From NCBI GenBank assembly GCA_963851025.1, contig CAWKOA010000010.1, positions 124,001-188,000 of the forward strand: a stretch of DNA of 64,000 bases, written 5' to 3'. The notes under the pieces were generated by a model. That model had not been told where the DNA came from. It was given only the letters and a program-made list of their open reading frames with translations, and made no database searches. Position 1 is the first letter of the stretch. Each line of letters starts with the position of its first letter. The DNA is from RYN-230 sp963851025. Its GTDB lineage: Bacteria; Actinomycetota; Actinomycetes; Streptosporangiales; Streptosporangiaceae. Positions 41,907 to 51,738 of this stretch are shown one piece after another. The position numbers were made by a program, and so were the translations under genes.

Positions 41907-42308
41907 TCAGGCGTCGGGCTCGGGGACGTAGTGGCGGCTCAGGTCGGCGGGGTCGATCCAGACCCGCACGATCGCCCGCGTCGACGGGTCGCGGAACCTC
42001 TCCGGGGTGGGGACCCAGCCGGCGGCCGGCTGCGCCCGCTGCGCGTGGCGCCGCCGCTGGCCGATCCGGGCGCGGGCCGGTGCCGGCTGCCCGCCGGGAG
42101 CCGGGCCGGCCAGCAGCGGGAGGTCGCTCACGGCCGCCGCGGCCTCGTCGGAGTAGGTGGCGGCGAGCACCACGCCGACCCGCCGGCTCATCTCGTCCAG
42201 GTCCAGCAGGCCCCGGGCGAAGTGCTCCCGCAGCAGGCCCAGCAGCTTCTCCCGGCCGGCGTCGCTGACCAGGGACCGCGGGCCCTGCGGCGGGGGCGTC
42301 GCCGGCAC
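41907..42308 (-). CDS. DUF1707 (SHOCT-like) domain protein
   Basis: 133 residues. The N-terminal 55 or so are a DUF1707 domain: VSDAGREKLLGLLREHFARGLLDLDEMSRRVG then AATYSDEAAAAVSDLP, normally found N-terminal in actinomycete membrane or signalling proteins. The rest is a Pro/Arg-rich tail without membrane spans. It starts two bases after the stop of the YbjQ-family gene, so they are one operon. Confidence 0.75.
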   Translation of the reverse strand: MPATPPPQGPRSLVSDAGREKLLGLLREHFARGLLDLDEMSRRVGVVLAATYSDEAAAAVSDLPLLAGPAPGGQPAPARARIGQRRRHAQRAQPAAGWVPTPERFRDPSTRAIVRVWIDPADLSRHYVPEPDA

Positions 42309-42310
42309 GG

Positions 42311-42667
42311 CTAGCTCACGGGACGGGCGACGATCGCCGTGCCGTAGGCCACGATCTCAGTGAGCTGCTGGCCGATCTCCGAGGAGTCGAACCGCATCGC
42401 CACGACCGCGTTCGCGCCTAGCAGCCGCGCGTTCTCGATCATGCGGTCAATCGCGTGCCGGCGGCTGTCCTCGAGCAGCTCGGTGTACTGGGTCACCTCG
42501 CCCTGGCGCAGCGCCTTGAACCCGGCACCAATCGACTTGACCGCGCCCATGCTGCGCACGACCAGGCCGAAGGCGACGCCGAGGTCCCGCTCGACGGCCA
42601 TCCCTTGCAGTTCCAGCGCGGTGGTGACGGGGAATCCGCCCGGTACAGGTTGCGTCATGGCCGCCAT
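42311..42667 (-). CDS. YbjQ-family (UPF0145) protein
   Basis: 118 residues of the YbjQ/UPF0145 fold. Typical phrases are VVRSMGAVKSIGAGFKAL, EVTQYTELLEDSRRHAIDRMIENARLLGANAVVAMRFDSSEI, and a final strand EIVAYGTAIVARP. It forms ring-like oligomers in structural studies; the function is not settled. The exact start is uncertain among a GTG at 42676 and ATGs at 42667 and 42658. Confidence 0.75.
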   Translation of the reverse strand: MAAMTQPVPGGFPVTTALELQGMAVERDLGVAFGLVVRSMGAVKSIGAGFKALRQGEVTQYTELLEDSRRHAIDRMIENARLLGANAVVAMRFDSSEIGQQLTEIVAYGTAIVARPVS

Positions 42668-42715
42668 CGTAGACACCGCGGGCTTCGTCCGGCGGCGTCC
42701 AGGGCCGCGAGTCGG

Positions 42716-44494
42716 TCACAGGTCCAGGGTCAGGCCGGTGCGCGGCTGGGAGCAGCAGATCAGAACGCTGCCGTCGGCCGGGGCCTCGACCGGGTCGGGG
42801 GCATAGCCGACCGTTCCGGACAGCAGGGCGGTCTCACAGGTGTGGCACACGCCGGTGCGGCATGACCAGCGCACCGGCACGTCGCACGCCTCGGCCAGCT
42901 CGAGCAGGCTGGTGCAGCCCTCATCCCAGGGGACCGTCAGGCCGCTGCGCGCGAACGCGATCTGCGGCCCGGTGCCTGGCTGGCCCGCCGGCGGGTGCGG
43001 CGGCCGGGCGGGCGCGGCCGCGATGCCCGGCGTCGACGAGCCCGCGCTGCCGAAGATCTCGGTGTGCACCCGCGCGGCGCCGATGCCCAGGTCCGCCAGC
43101 CCGGCGGATATCTGGTCCATGAAGGCGGCCGGGCCGCAGAGGTAGGCCTCCGCGGCACGCGGAAGATCCAGGCCGGCCAGCACGCCCGGCGTCAGCCGCC
43201 CGGCCGTCTGGTAGTCGCGCCCGCGGACGTCATCCGGGCCGGGCCGGCTGTAGCAGATGCAGCGGTGCGCGCTGGGCAGCTCCGCCAGCAGCGACCGCGA
43301 TTCCATAGCAAACGGCTCGTCCGCCCGGCTCCGGGCACCATGCAGCCACCAGATATCGCGGCCGGACCCGGCTCCGGCCAGGGCGTGCAGCATGGCCAGC
43401 ACCGGGGTCGCCCCCACCCCGGCGCTGATCAGCAGGATGGGTGACGCACCGGGCTGCAGGATGAAGGTGCCGCGGGGTGCGGCCGCCTCCAGCACGTCGC
43501 CGGCCCGGACCCGGGTGTGGATGAACTGGCTCCCGGCCCCGTGCGGTTCCCGCTTGACGCTGATCCGGTACGAACTCGCGCCCGGCGGCCCGGACAGGGA
43601 GTAGCTGCGCACCAGCGGCTGGCCGCCCGGCGTGACGGGCAGCCGCAGGGTCAGGAACTGCCCCGGCTGGGCTGGGGGTACCGCGGTCCCGCCCGGGTCG
43701 GCCAGGTGCACCGAGATCACCGACGGGGTTTCCCGCTCGACGGCCGTCACGGTCAGCGGCCGGAAACCTGGCCAGGCCGGCGGGGGGCTGGCCGCGGTCA
43801 GCCCGGCGTTACCGGTGGCCCCGCCGGGTGATTCAGGCTGATCCAGCAGGGCCCGGAACGAGGCCTTCCAGCCGTCCGGGAGGGCCGGGATCGCCAGCGC
43901 CTGCGCGATCCGCCCGGGGGAGTGGCCCGGCAGGTAGAGCAGGGCGTCTACCTCGGCCACCGTCATTGCTTCCGGCCCGGAGGCGACCTGCACGATCTCG
44001 TCGTCAGCCCGCACGGCGCCCTCGCGCAGCACCCGGAAGTAGAACCCGGGCCGGTGGTGGGACACCAGCAGCGCCGGGATCTGCGGGTCGTCCATCCGGA
44101 TACCCACCCGGTAGCAGGTGACGCGCGGCTGGGTCACCTCGAACAGCGCCTCGCCGATCTGGTACCGGTCACCGATGCGGACCTGGTCATCCGCCAGGCC
44201 CGTCACCGTGAAGTTCTCCCCGAACTGGCCGTAGCTGAAGTCGTCGCGGCCCAGCTGCTGCTGCCAGTAGCGGTAGGACTCGATCTGGTACACGAACACC
44301 GCCCGGTGCTCGCCGCCGTGCCCGGCCAGATCACCCTGGCCATCGCCGTCGATATTGAGCCGCCGCACCATCTGCGGGCCCTGGACCGGCTGCTTCCAGA
44401 CGGCCGTGTGCACCGTCCGGCCATGCCAGGACACATCCTGGGGCAGGCCCACGTTCACCGACAGCAGCCGGCCCGCCCGCCCCTCCCCGGCCAT
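42716..44494 (-). CDS. MOSC / flavin reductase / 2Fe-2S ferredoxin fusion protein
   Basis: 592 residues in three parts. Residues 10-170 form a MOSC domain of the YiiM type (GDGQGDLAGHGGEHRAVFVY, YGQFGENFTVTG, QPRVTCYRVGIRM with its cysteine), followed by a small helical 3-alpha region. A ferredoxin-reductase unit comes next (RSYSLSGPPG flavin site, LLISAGVGATPVLAML nucleotide site, YLCGPAAFM). Last is a plant-type 2Fe-2S domain with WSCRTGVCHTC and VLICC. It probably uses electrons for molybdenum-cofactor-type N-reduction or detoxification. The start at 44494 follows a G7 run. Confidence 0.8.
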   Translation of the reverse strand: MAGEGRAGRLLSVNVGLPQDVSWHGRTVHTAVWKQPVQGPQMVRRLNIDGDGQGDLAGHGGEHRAVFVYQIESYRYWQQQLGRDDFSYGQFGENFTVTGLADDQVRIGDRYQIGEALFEVTQPRVTCYRVGIRMDDPQIPALLVSHHRPGFYFRVLREGAVRADDEIVQVASGPEAMTVAEVDALLYLPGHSPGRIAQALAIPALPDGWKASFRALLDQPESPGGATGNAGLTAASPPPAWPGFRPLTVTAVERETPSVISVHLADPGGTAVPPAQPGQFLTLRLPVTPGGQPLVRSYSLSGPPGASSYRISVKREPHGAGSQFIHTRVRAGDVLEAAAPRGTFILQPGASPILLISAGVGATPVLAMLHALAGAGSGRDIWWLHGARSRADEPFAMESRSLLAELPSAHRCICYSRPGPDDVRGRDYQTAGRLTPGVLAGLDLPRAAEAYLCGPAAFMDQISAGLADLGIGAARVHTEIFGSAGSSTPGIAAAPARPPHPPAGQPGTGPQIAFARSGLTVPWDEGCTSLLELAEACDVPVRWSCRTGVCHTCETALLSGTVGYAPDPVEAPADGSVLICCSQPRTGLTLDL

Positions 44495-44602
44495 CGCTGC
44501 CCCCCCGTTACGCGGCCGCAGGCTGCGGCAGGAAAGAAGTTTACTTTCTGAACTCGCGCGGCGATCTGCGACGCGATCATCGCACCTCAACGCAGGGGCA
44601 CC

Positions 44603-46276
44603 TCAACGCAGGCGGGCCGCTACCACCGACGCCAGCACCGGCAGGCTGCCGGGCCTGCTCTTGCTGGCGGTGAGCTTGGTGACCTGCGGCCCGACCTGCA
44701 CGATGACGGTGCGCTCGCGGTTGAGCAGCCACGCCTGGTCGCCGATGCCCGGCAGCGGCGTGCCCATCCGCCGGGCGATCGCGGTGTTGAGGCTGGCCAC
44801 GCCGCCGCCCGCGACGATCACGCTGAGGGTGCCGTCGCGGCCCTGGTAGATGACGCCGAGCCCGCCCGAGACCAGCACGGGAACCCCGGTGGTGCGGGTG
44901 ACCGGGCCGACCACCGCCGCCGCCTCCTCCGGGGTGATCAGCGGCCGGGGCCGGACGGCGGCTGGGCCCTCCGGCCGGGTGCGGCTCGTCACGGCGAGGC
45001 TGGCGAGCGTCCCCGAACGCGGGTTCAGCGTGACCTCGACCAGGTCGCCGAGGGCCGCCCGGCCGAACTCGGCCGCTGACGCCAGGCACGTCCAGGACTG
45101 CTGGCCGTCGTCGATGGCCAGCATGGGCAGGCGGACCGGCTGCTCGTTCTCCCCGTCGGAGCTCTCCTCCTCGTGCCAGCGGGCGATGACCTGGCCGTGG
45201 AAGGTGACCTGCTCCGGGACCGCCAGCGTCCGGAGGAGGTCGGCTGCGCCGGCTGCGCCCAGCGTGAGGGCGGTGAGCACCGGGATCAGGGCCAGCCAGC
45301 CGATGATCCCGGTGATCACGAACGGGATCGAGATCAAGCCGATCACCCCGGCTCCGGTGAGCAGGCCGCCGCCGCGCCGCAGGGCACGGCCGCCGCGCGG
45401 CCCGACCGGCACCCGCCGCCAGCTGCCGGTGAAGGAGGACCAGGCCTGCGCGGGCCGGCCGGTCCCGTCCGGCGGGCCGGCCCGCCGCCGGCCCCGCCCG
45501 CCGCCGCCGATCTCCCGGCCGGCGGCCACCGCGTAAGCGCTCTGCCGGAGCTCCGCCGCGTCCGGGCTGCTGTCCCAGCCCGCAGGCGGGGCGCTGTTCT
45601 CCCGCCAGCGGGCGGCCAGGGCTGCGCCGGCCCGGGTGGGCCGGTCCCGCAATAGCCAGGCCAGCGCGATCCCGCAGGCGATGACCGCCGCCACCGCCGC
45701 CCAGCCGGGATGGGCCGGCACAGCCAGACTGGCCGATGCGACGGTGGCCGCGGCCGTGCCGAGGGCCAGGAAGACGGACGAGGCTCTGTCCGGCAGCCGC
45801 GGCCCGCAGACCCCCAGCTCGCGGGCCGCGGCCAGCAGCTTGTCCTCGAACGGCTTCCAGATCCCGGCGGCATCCACCTCGCAGGCCCCGGCGAGCGCGT
45901 CGAACGGTGCCCCGCGGGCGTCGCCCACCCGGGCGTGCACGTCGTCCAGCACCTGCTGCTCGAAGCTGAGCAGAGCGGGGGAGCCCGCGGCCGGTGCGGC
46001 TGGCCCGAGCCAGAGACTGGGCGGCCCGGCGCCCCCGGCCGCCGGGCCCTGGCCGGTCACGGACAGATACCCGCGCCCGGCCAGATCCAGGATCGTCGCC
46101 TGGTAGCCCGCGGCCCGCGGCTGGCACCTGGTGAGGACCAGGTGGACCAGGGCCGGCCGGTCCGCAGCAGCGAGGTCGAGGGGAGGACGGGCCGCGGCCG
46201 CCCGCTGGCTGACCACGGCGAGCCTCGCGGCGCCGGCCAGCGCCAGGACTACCGTGATGAACAGGCCAGGTAACAT
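44603..46276 (-). CDS. DUF2207-like membrane protein
   Basis: 557 residues. An N-terminal span (MLPGLFITVVLALAGAARLAVV) is followed by a cytosolic wHTH-like region (PALVHLVLTRCQPRAAGYQATILDLAGRGYLSV) typical of DUF2207 C-terminal parts. Two pairs of membrane spans come next (VFLALGTAAATVASASLAVP; GAGVIGLISIPFVITGIIGWLALIP). The soluble end contains LGVIYQGRDGTLSVIVAGG. Function unknown. A GC-rich 134-base spacer without clear signals separates it from the LuxR gene at 46411. Confidence 0.65.
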   Translation of the reverse strand: MLPGLFITVVLALAGAARLAVVSQRAAAARPPLDLAAADRPALVHLVLTRCQPRAAGYQATILDLAGRGYLSVTGQGPAAGGAGPPSLWLGPAAPAAGSPALLSFEQQVLDDVHARVGDARGAPFDALAGACEVDAAGIWKPFEDKLLAAARELGVCGPRLPDRASSVFLALGTAAATVASASLAVPAHPGWAAVAAVIACGIALAWLLRDRPTRAGAALAARWRENSAPPAGWDSSPDAAELRQSAYAVAAGREIGGGGRGRRRAGPPDGTGRPAQAWSSFTGSWRRVPVGPRGGRALRRGGGLLTGAGVIGLISIPFVITGIIGWLALIPVLTALTLGAAGAADLLRTLAVPEQVTFHGQVIARWHEEESSDGENEQPVRLPMLAIDDGQQSWTCLASAAEFGRAALGDLVEVTLNPRSGTLASLAVTSRTRPEGPAAVRPRPLITPEEAAAVVGPVTRTTGVPVLVSGGLGVIYQGRDGTLSVIVAGGGVASLNTAIARRMGTPLPGIGDQAWLLNRERTVIVQVGPQVTKLTASKSRPGSLPVLASVVAARLR

Positions 46277-46410
46277 CCGCGCCCCCGAGCGTTCCCACCG
46301 CTATACACGGCCGCGAACGCGGCGCAGTTCACCCGGGCCCGGCGGCCCGGCCCCGCTTTCAGCGTGGCGCAGCCGGGCGATCCCGGGCCGGTGGCCGGCC
46401 GTGGATCAGA

Positions 46411-49128
46411 TCAGATCAGCTCCAGCTGCCGGGCCCGGCGGACCGCCTCGCGGCGGTGGGTCGCGGCCAGCTTGCGGTAGATGCTCTTCAGGTGCGTCTT
46501 AACTGTGTTGACCGAGATGTACATCTCGCTGGCCACCTCAGCCGTGTTGAGCATCTCCGAGACGTGGCGCAGCACCTCCCGCTCGCGTTCGGTGAGCGGC
46601 TCGACCAGCACGATCGCGGGCTGCTCCGGGGCGCTGCGCGGAGCCGGGACCTGATCGCGGCGCGGGCCAGGGGCCAGCAGGCGCTGGTAGCCGCGGGCCA
46701 GTTCAGGGTCACGTGCCAGCGCAGGCCTGATCCACTCGCGCTCCAGGACGAACGGCAGCCGGAGCTGCTCTCGTTCAGCCAGGCGCAGGGCGTGCGCAAG
46801 TGAGCGGGCCCCGCGCGCCGGGACGCCGCGGCCGTAACTGATCTGGGCGTCGGCCAGCAACGCAGCCACCCGCACCCGCTCAGGTGCCGCACTGTGAGCG
46901 GCGAGCGCGGGGGCCAGCGCGCGCCCGGCGGCGCCGGCGTCACCGGCCGCCGCCCACGCGCGCGCGTGCATGACGGCGGCCTGCAGCGAGCTATCACGGC
47001 TGGCCCGCCCGGCCGTGGCGAGCGCGGCCCGGACGTCGCCGGCGGCCAGGTCGGCCCGCGACTCGACCTCGAGCAGCTCATGCTCCAGCCAATCCGGGAC
47101 ATGCCAGCCAGACCGGGCCTTCGCCAGGCACTGCGCGGTCAGTTGCAGCTGTGCCTCGGCCAGGCCAAGACGCGCGGCTACCAGCCAGGCCGCCGTCCCG
47201 GTCAGCTTGTCCGGGCTGGCGCCCAGGGCGGCGTCGGCCTGCTGGAGCAGGCTGTGCGCCGGGCGCAGCTCGTGACGCTCCACGTGCACCCAGGCCAGCG
47301 CGACGGTGGCGGCGGGGCCCGGCGGCATGACTGGCAGCGGCCGCACCCGGGCCGCGGTCACCGCGGCGTGTTCCGCCAGCTCTGCCGCGCGGCCGAGCCC
47401 GCCGCGCACGGCCTCCGCCAGGGCGAGATACCCGAGGCATTCGGCGTGCTCGTACTCCGCCCCCGGAGCCGTGGCCGCCTTCACGGCCGAGCCGAGGACA
47501 CGGATCGCGCCGCCGGGATGTCCCGACCACAGCTCGACAACCCCCCGGCCGGCCAGGACGCGGGCTTGCATCCCAGGGTGGCGGGCGAGCAGTTCACCAG
47601 GGACCTGGCTCAGCAGTGCCTCGGCGCGGTCCGCGGCCGCGGCGGCCCCGGGCAGATCACCACCGTGACGAGAGGCGGCCAGGCGGAGCATCGCGGCGGT
47701 GAGCCGGCCCGGGATCTCCTGGTCGGCGGGCAGCTGCTCAAGGAGGCCTTCCGCGCTGGCCAGCGCGGCGGCACAGGCTTCCCAGTCACCACCGGCCAGG
47801 GCGGCCGCCGCAGAGACCAGGTACGGCCCGGGCTCACTCCACGCCTGGCCGCCCGGCATGCTCTCGAACTCCCGGGCCAGGGACTGGCTGTCCTGCGGCC
47901 GGCTGCCCTGCGGCTGGGTGATCCCGGTGATCTCCAGGCTGCCGACGACCATGCTGGCGGCGAGCGGCCAGTCGCCGGCCTGGGCGGCGTGCCGCACGGC
48001 CGGGATGAGCGAGCCGTTCCGCTCATAGAAGCGGGCGGCCCGGCGGTGCAGATCGCGCATCCGTTCCGGGTACCTGAGCCTCAGCTTGAGCCGCAGTACC
48101 TCCGCGAACAACGGGTGATAGCGGTACCACCCGGATCCGATGGGCTGGATGAACGTGTTCGCTCGGGCCAGGGCGGGCAGGATGGCCGCAGCCTGCTCGG
48201 CACCGGCCAGCTCGCTGGCGGCCTCGGCGTTGACCTGCTCCAGGATGCTGGTGCTGAGCAGCACGTCCTGGACCTCAGGCGGCTGCGTGTGCAGAACCTC
48301 CTCCACCAGGTAGCCAGTCAGGGCGCTGTCCTCGGTGATCAGCTCCTTGACGAACTGGTCCGGGTCGGGATGGGTGTCCATGGAGATCGCCGCGAGGCGG
48401 AGGCCGGCCGCCCAGCCCTCGGTCCGCCGCATCAGGCAATCGAGTGAGCCGGCGGAAATCGTGCCGCGGTACTGGGCCAGGAGCAGGCTGGCTTCCTCGT
48501 GGTTGAACGCGAGGTCGTCCGCCCGGATCTCGGTCAGCTCCCCGGCCAGCCGGTAACGGTGCAGCCGCAGCGGCGGATCGGCCCGCGAGGAGACCACCAC
48601 GCGCAGGCCGGATCCCACGTTCCGCAGCACGAAGTCGAGCCCTTTCAGCACCTCCGGCTCGGTCAGCAGATGAAAGTCATCGAGGACCAGGATCACCGGC
48701 GGGTCCTGGGTCGCCAGGGCTGACACCAGCCGCAGCAGGAACACGTGATCGGCTCCCTGCTCCGGCGGGCCGGCCGGCAGCGGCTCCGCCATGACGACGC
48801 CGCAGCGGCGCAGGGCCGCGATCACATGGGGCCAGAAGGACTCCGGGTGATTGTCGTAGCGGTCCAGGGCCACCCAGGCCACCGCCGTGGGCTCGGCCGC
48901 CGCCCACAAGGCCAGGGCCATCGTCTTGCCTGTCCCGGGGGGGCCGGTGACCACGGTCAGCGGGCTCCACCGGGTACCGCGGGCCAGCAATCTGGAGATC
49001 CGCGGCCGCGGCACGGCCAGGACTGGCACATCCGGGGCCGTGATCTTTGACGCCAGAACCGGATCGGCAGCGCAAGCGGGTGCTCCCGGGGCACTGGTCA
49101 CCATCTGCCTGGCCACGTGGGTCGCCAT
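46411..49128 (-). CDS. MalT-like (LAL) LuxR-family transcriptional regulator
   Basis: 905 residues. The N-terminal STAND-type NTPase has Walker A VVTGPPGTGKTMAL (about 60-73) and Walker B PVILVLDDFHLL. A long helical TPR-like region follows (about 400-800), and the C-terminal LuxR HTH is LTEREREVLRHVSEMLNTAEVASEMYISVNTVKTHLKSIYRKL. Such giants bind a small inducer and activate transcription. The key P-loop Lys and HTH are intact. The paralogue at 49314 lies just upstream on the same strand, 185 bases away. Inducer and targets unknown. Confidence 0.85.
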   Translation of the reverse strand: MATHVARQMVTSAPGAPACAADPVLASKITAPDVPVLAVPRPRISRLLARGTRWSPLTVVTGPPGTGKTMALALWAAAEPTAVAWVALDRYDNHPESFWPHVIAALRRCGVVMAEPLPAGPPEQGADHVFLLRLVSALATQDPPVILVLDDFHLLTEPEVLKGLDFVLRNVGSGLRVVVSSRADPPLRLHRYRLAGELTEIRADDLAFNHEEASLLLAQYRGTISAGSLDCLMRRTEGWAAGLRLAAISMDTHPDPDQFVKELITEDSALTGYLVEEVLHTQPPEVQDVLLSTSILEQVNAEAASELAGAEQAAAILPALARANTFIQPIGSGWYRYHPLFAEVLRLKLRLRYPERMRDLHRRAARFYERNGSLIPAVRHAAQAGDWPLAASMVVGSLEITGITQPQGSRPQDSQSLAREFESMPGGQAWSEPGPYLVSAAAALAGGDWEACAAALASAEGLLEQLPADQEIPGRLTAAMLRLAASRHGGDLPGAAAAADRAEALLSQVPGELLARHPGMQARVLAGRGVVELWSGHPGGAIRVLGSAVKAATAPGAEYEHAECLGYLALAEAVRGGLGRAAELAEHAAVTAARVRPLPVMPPGPAATVALAWVHVERHELRPAHSLLQQADAALGASPDKLTGTAAWLVAARLGLAEAQLQLTAQCLAKARSGWHVPDWLEHELLEVESRADLAAGDVRAALATAGRASRDSSLQAAVMHARAWAAAGDAGAAGRALAPALAAHSAAPERVRVAALLADAQISYGRGVPARGARSLAHALRLAEREQLRLPFVLEREWIRPALARDPELARGYQRLLAPGPRRDQVPAPRSAPEQPAIVLVEPLTEREREVLRHVSEMLNTAEVASEMYISVNTVKTHLKSIYRKLAATHRREAVRRARQLELI

Positions 49129-49313
49129 CGGAATCTCGCCGTCCCCCCCGAACTGCCGGCCCTGATGGTCGCTCGCCGCTGGAGATCACCGCCGGGAAGC
49201 CGGCCGCCGTGTCCGGCTGCCGGCGGCAATCTCCATCGCACCATCCACACAACGCCAGCCGGGCGGGCCCGCGCATCCCACGATTGGTATGAAACGGGGA
49301 TTTAAGGTCGCCG

Positions 49314-51590
49314 TCAGCCCTCGAGCAGCATCAGCTGCCGTGACCGGGAGACCGCCTGGCTGCGTGAGGTGGCCCCCAGCTTCCGGTAGAGCGAGTACGC
49401 CTGTGACTTGACGGTGTGGTGAGAGAGGGACAGCTCCTCGGCGATCTCGGGGAAGGACATGTGCGTGGTCAGCAGCGGGAGCAGGCGGAGCTCCGCTGCG
49501 GTCAGGGACGACGCTCCGGGGGCGGCGGCCCCTCGTTCCTCCAGCAGGCGCACCCGGAGCCCGTCAGCCTCGGCGACCAGGTTTCCGAGGCCGGGCCGCC
49601 GGCGGAGAATCTCATCGATCTCCTGCATGAGGGTCCTGGCCCCGGCGATGTCAGCGAGCACGAGGTGGACGCGGATGAGCTCGATCCGGGCCTGGACCGC
49701 CAGCTGGGGCATCGCATAGGTCAGCAGGTGCCGCAGGCGCTGGGCCGGGACAAGCGCTTCCCGGGCCGCCGCCGCATCTCCCCGGTGCAGGGCCGCGCGG
49801 GCCTGGGCGGCACAGACCAGCGGCGTCGCGTAGCTTTCGTCGATCCCGGCCCGGCGCAGCACGGCGGCCGCCTGGTCCGCGAGCGCCCGGGCGCAGCTCC
49901 ATTCACCGTGTGCCATCGCCAGCAGCGACCGCTCGGACAAGGTGACCGCTAGAGTCTCGTGCGCGCCAGCCTGCTCCCCGGCACTGACGGCATCCTGGAA
50001 AGATCGGTCGCCACCCTCGAGGTCGCCGGAAAGGACACGTGCGAGCCCCTGGTAAAGCGCGGGGGCCGGCGTCACGATGCCCTGGCCGGCGCACCTCTGC
50101 ACGGCCTCGTCGGCATCGGCCACGGCCTGCTCGATGCCACTGCGGCAGATGAGCGCCCGGAGGATGGCCGCATAGGCCTGGGCGTAGGCGGTATCGCCGG
50201 GCGGCGCATCCCCCTGCCGCCAGCGATCGGCGACGTCCGCCCAGCGCTCGGCCTCCACCGGCCGCCCCGTCAACGCGAAAAACAGGCCGGCCAGCACGGC
50301 GGCCATCGGGTGCCCCTCGATTCCGCCCCGGTCCTCCAGCCACCGGAACCACCTCTGGATGGTGGTGAACTGGCCCCGCCGGTGGGCAGGCACGCCGAGT
50401 TTCTCCACCAGGCGGGCAGCTGTGTTCACGTCCCCGGCGGCGATGGAATACTCCAGGGCCTCCTCCGGCAGGCCGTTGCGCAGGCACCAGCGAGCGGCGC
50501 GGCGCCGCAGCACGGGCATCAGGCCGGGCTCCTGGCGGTGCAGCTGGGCCAGCAGCATGTCGCGGAAAAGGTGGTGGTAGCGGTACCACTCCCCGTGCCG
50601 GTCCAGCGGGACCAGCAACATGTTCGACCGGGCCAGCTCGGCCAGGGTCGCGCCGGCCCCGGGCATGGACAGCACTGCCTCACACAACGGGCCCGACATG
50701 CGTTCCAGCACTGCGGACCGGGTCAGGAAGGCCCGCTGCCCCCGGGAGATCCGGGCCAGGAATTCTGACTCCACGTAGTCGCTCACGAACCGGTCGTCCC
50801 CGCTGAAGGAAACCGCTGCGCCTGCGACCAGGCCGCCTTCCCTGAGATAGAGAGCCGCGAGATACAGTCCGGCCGGCCACCCTTCGGTCCGCCGGTGCAG
50901 CTCGGCTACCTCGTCCTCGTCCAGCACGACGCCCGCATTGGCGAGCAGCAGGGCAGCTTCCTCGCGGGTGAGCGTCAGCTGAGCTGGACCGATCTCCAGA
51001 ATCCGGCCTTCGGCCCGGAGCCGCGGCACCCGCAGCGCCGGCTCAGCCCGGCCCGACAGGACCAGCCGCGAGCCTTCCGGCACATGGTCGGCCAGCGCGG
51101 ATAGCGCAGCCTGGCCCTCCCGGTTACGCAGTAGGTGCACGTCGTCCAGGACCAGTACCACCGGCGAGCTCATCGAGGAAAAGGCCGACCCCAGCCGCGG
51201 CACGACCGTGCCGGGCACCGAGCTCCCCGGCGAGGCCAGCGCGTCGAACACCCGCTCCCCGATCGGCTCCACGGCATCGAGCGCTTCCGCCACGTAGGTG
51301 AGCAGGACCTTCGGGTCGTTGTCCGGTTCCGCGACCGACACCCAGGCGAAAGTCTGGGTGCTGCGCTCAGCCCACTGCGACAGGAGCGTCGTCTTCCCAT
51401 AGCCCGGAGGTGCCACCACGGAGATGATCCGGTGGGTGTCCCCGTCCGCCAGCCGCTCGACGAGAGACGAGCGGGCCACAGTGCCCGGCCGGACGAGGGG
51501 ACGCAGCAGCTTGGCTACGGTCAGGTCGTCCACGGCCCGGCCCGGACGGTTCTCCCGGTCCGGGCGGTCGCGCACGCCCGTGTGGCTCAT
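49314..51590 (-). CDS. Second MalT-like (LAL) LuxR-family transcriptional regulator
   Basis: 758 residues from the ATG at 51590 (MSHTGVRDRP, AGGA upstream; longer starts would add a low-quality extension). Walker A is SVVAPPGYGKTTLLSQW, Walker B PVVLVLDDVHLL. The helical sensor region is followed by a C-terminal LuxR HTH (LTAAELRLLPLLTTHMSFPEIAEELSLSHHTVKSQAYSLYRKLGA). It is paralogous but not close to the regulator at 46411. The methyltransferase gene lies 148 bases upstream on the same strand. Confidence 0.85.
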   Translation of the reverse strand: MSHTGVRDRPDRENRPGRAVDDLTVAKLLRPLVRPGTVARSSLVERLADGDTHRIISVVAPPGYGKTTLLSQWAERSTQTFAWVSVAEPDNDPKVLLTYVAEALDAVEPIGERVFDALASPGSSVPGTVVPRLGSAFSSMSSPVVLVLDDVHLLRNREGQAALSALADHVPEGSRLVLSGRAEPALRVPRLRAEGRILEIGPAQLTLTREEAALLLANAGVVLDEDEVAELHRRTEGWPAGLYLAALYLREGGLVAGAAVSFSGDDRFVSDYVESEFLARISRGQRAFLTRSAVLERMSGPLCEAVLSMPGAGATLAELARSNMLLVPLDRHGEWYRYHHLFRDMLLAQLHRQEPGLMPVLRRRAARWCLRNGLPEEALEYSIAAGDVNTAARLVEKLGVPAHRRGQFTTIQRWFRWLEDRGGIEGHPMAAVLAGLFFALTGRPVEAERWADVADRWRQGDAPPGDTAYAQAYAAILRALICRSGIEQAVADADEAVQRCAGQGIVTPAPALYQGLARVLSGDLEGGDRSFQDAVSAGEQAGAHETLAVTLSERSLLAMAHGEWSCARALADQAAAVLRRAGIDESYATPLVCAAQARAALHRGDAAAAREALVPAQRLRHLLTYAMPQLAVQARIELIRVHLVLADIAGARTLMQEIDEILRRRPGLGNLVAEADGLRVRLLEERGAAAPGASSLTAAELRLLPLLTTHMSFPEIAEELSLSHHTVKSQAYSLYRKLGATSRSQAVSRSRQLMLLEG

Positions 51591-51738
51591 GTCCTGGAGG
51601 TTCCCCGGGGCAGTCTGCTGCTCATGATCGTCCGAGGACCCCCTGGGGGCGCTCAACAGCAAGCCCGGCGCGGCTTGCAAGTCCGCCCCCTGCGGGGAAA
51701 CTGTATTCCGCCAGGAGCAAGCCGGGCAAGACCACCGG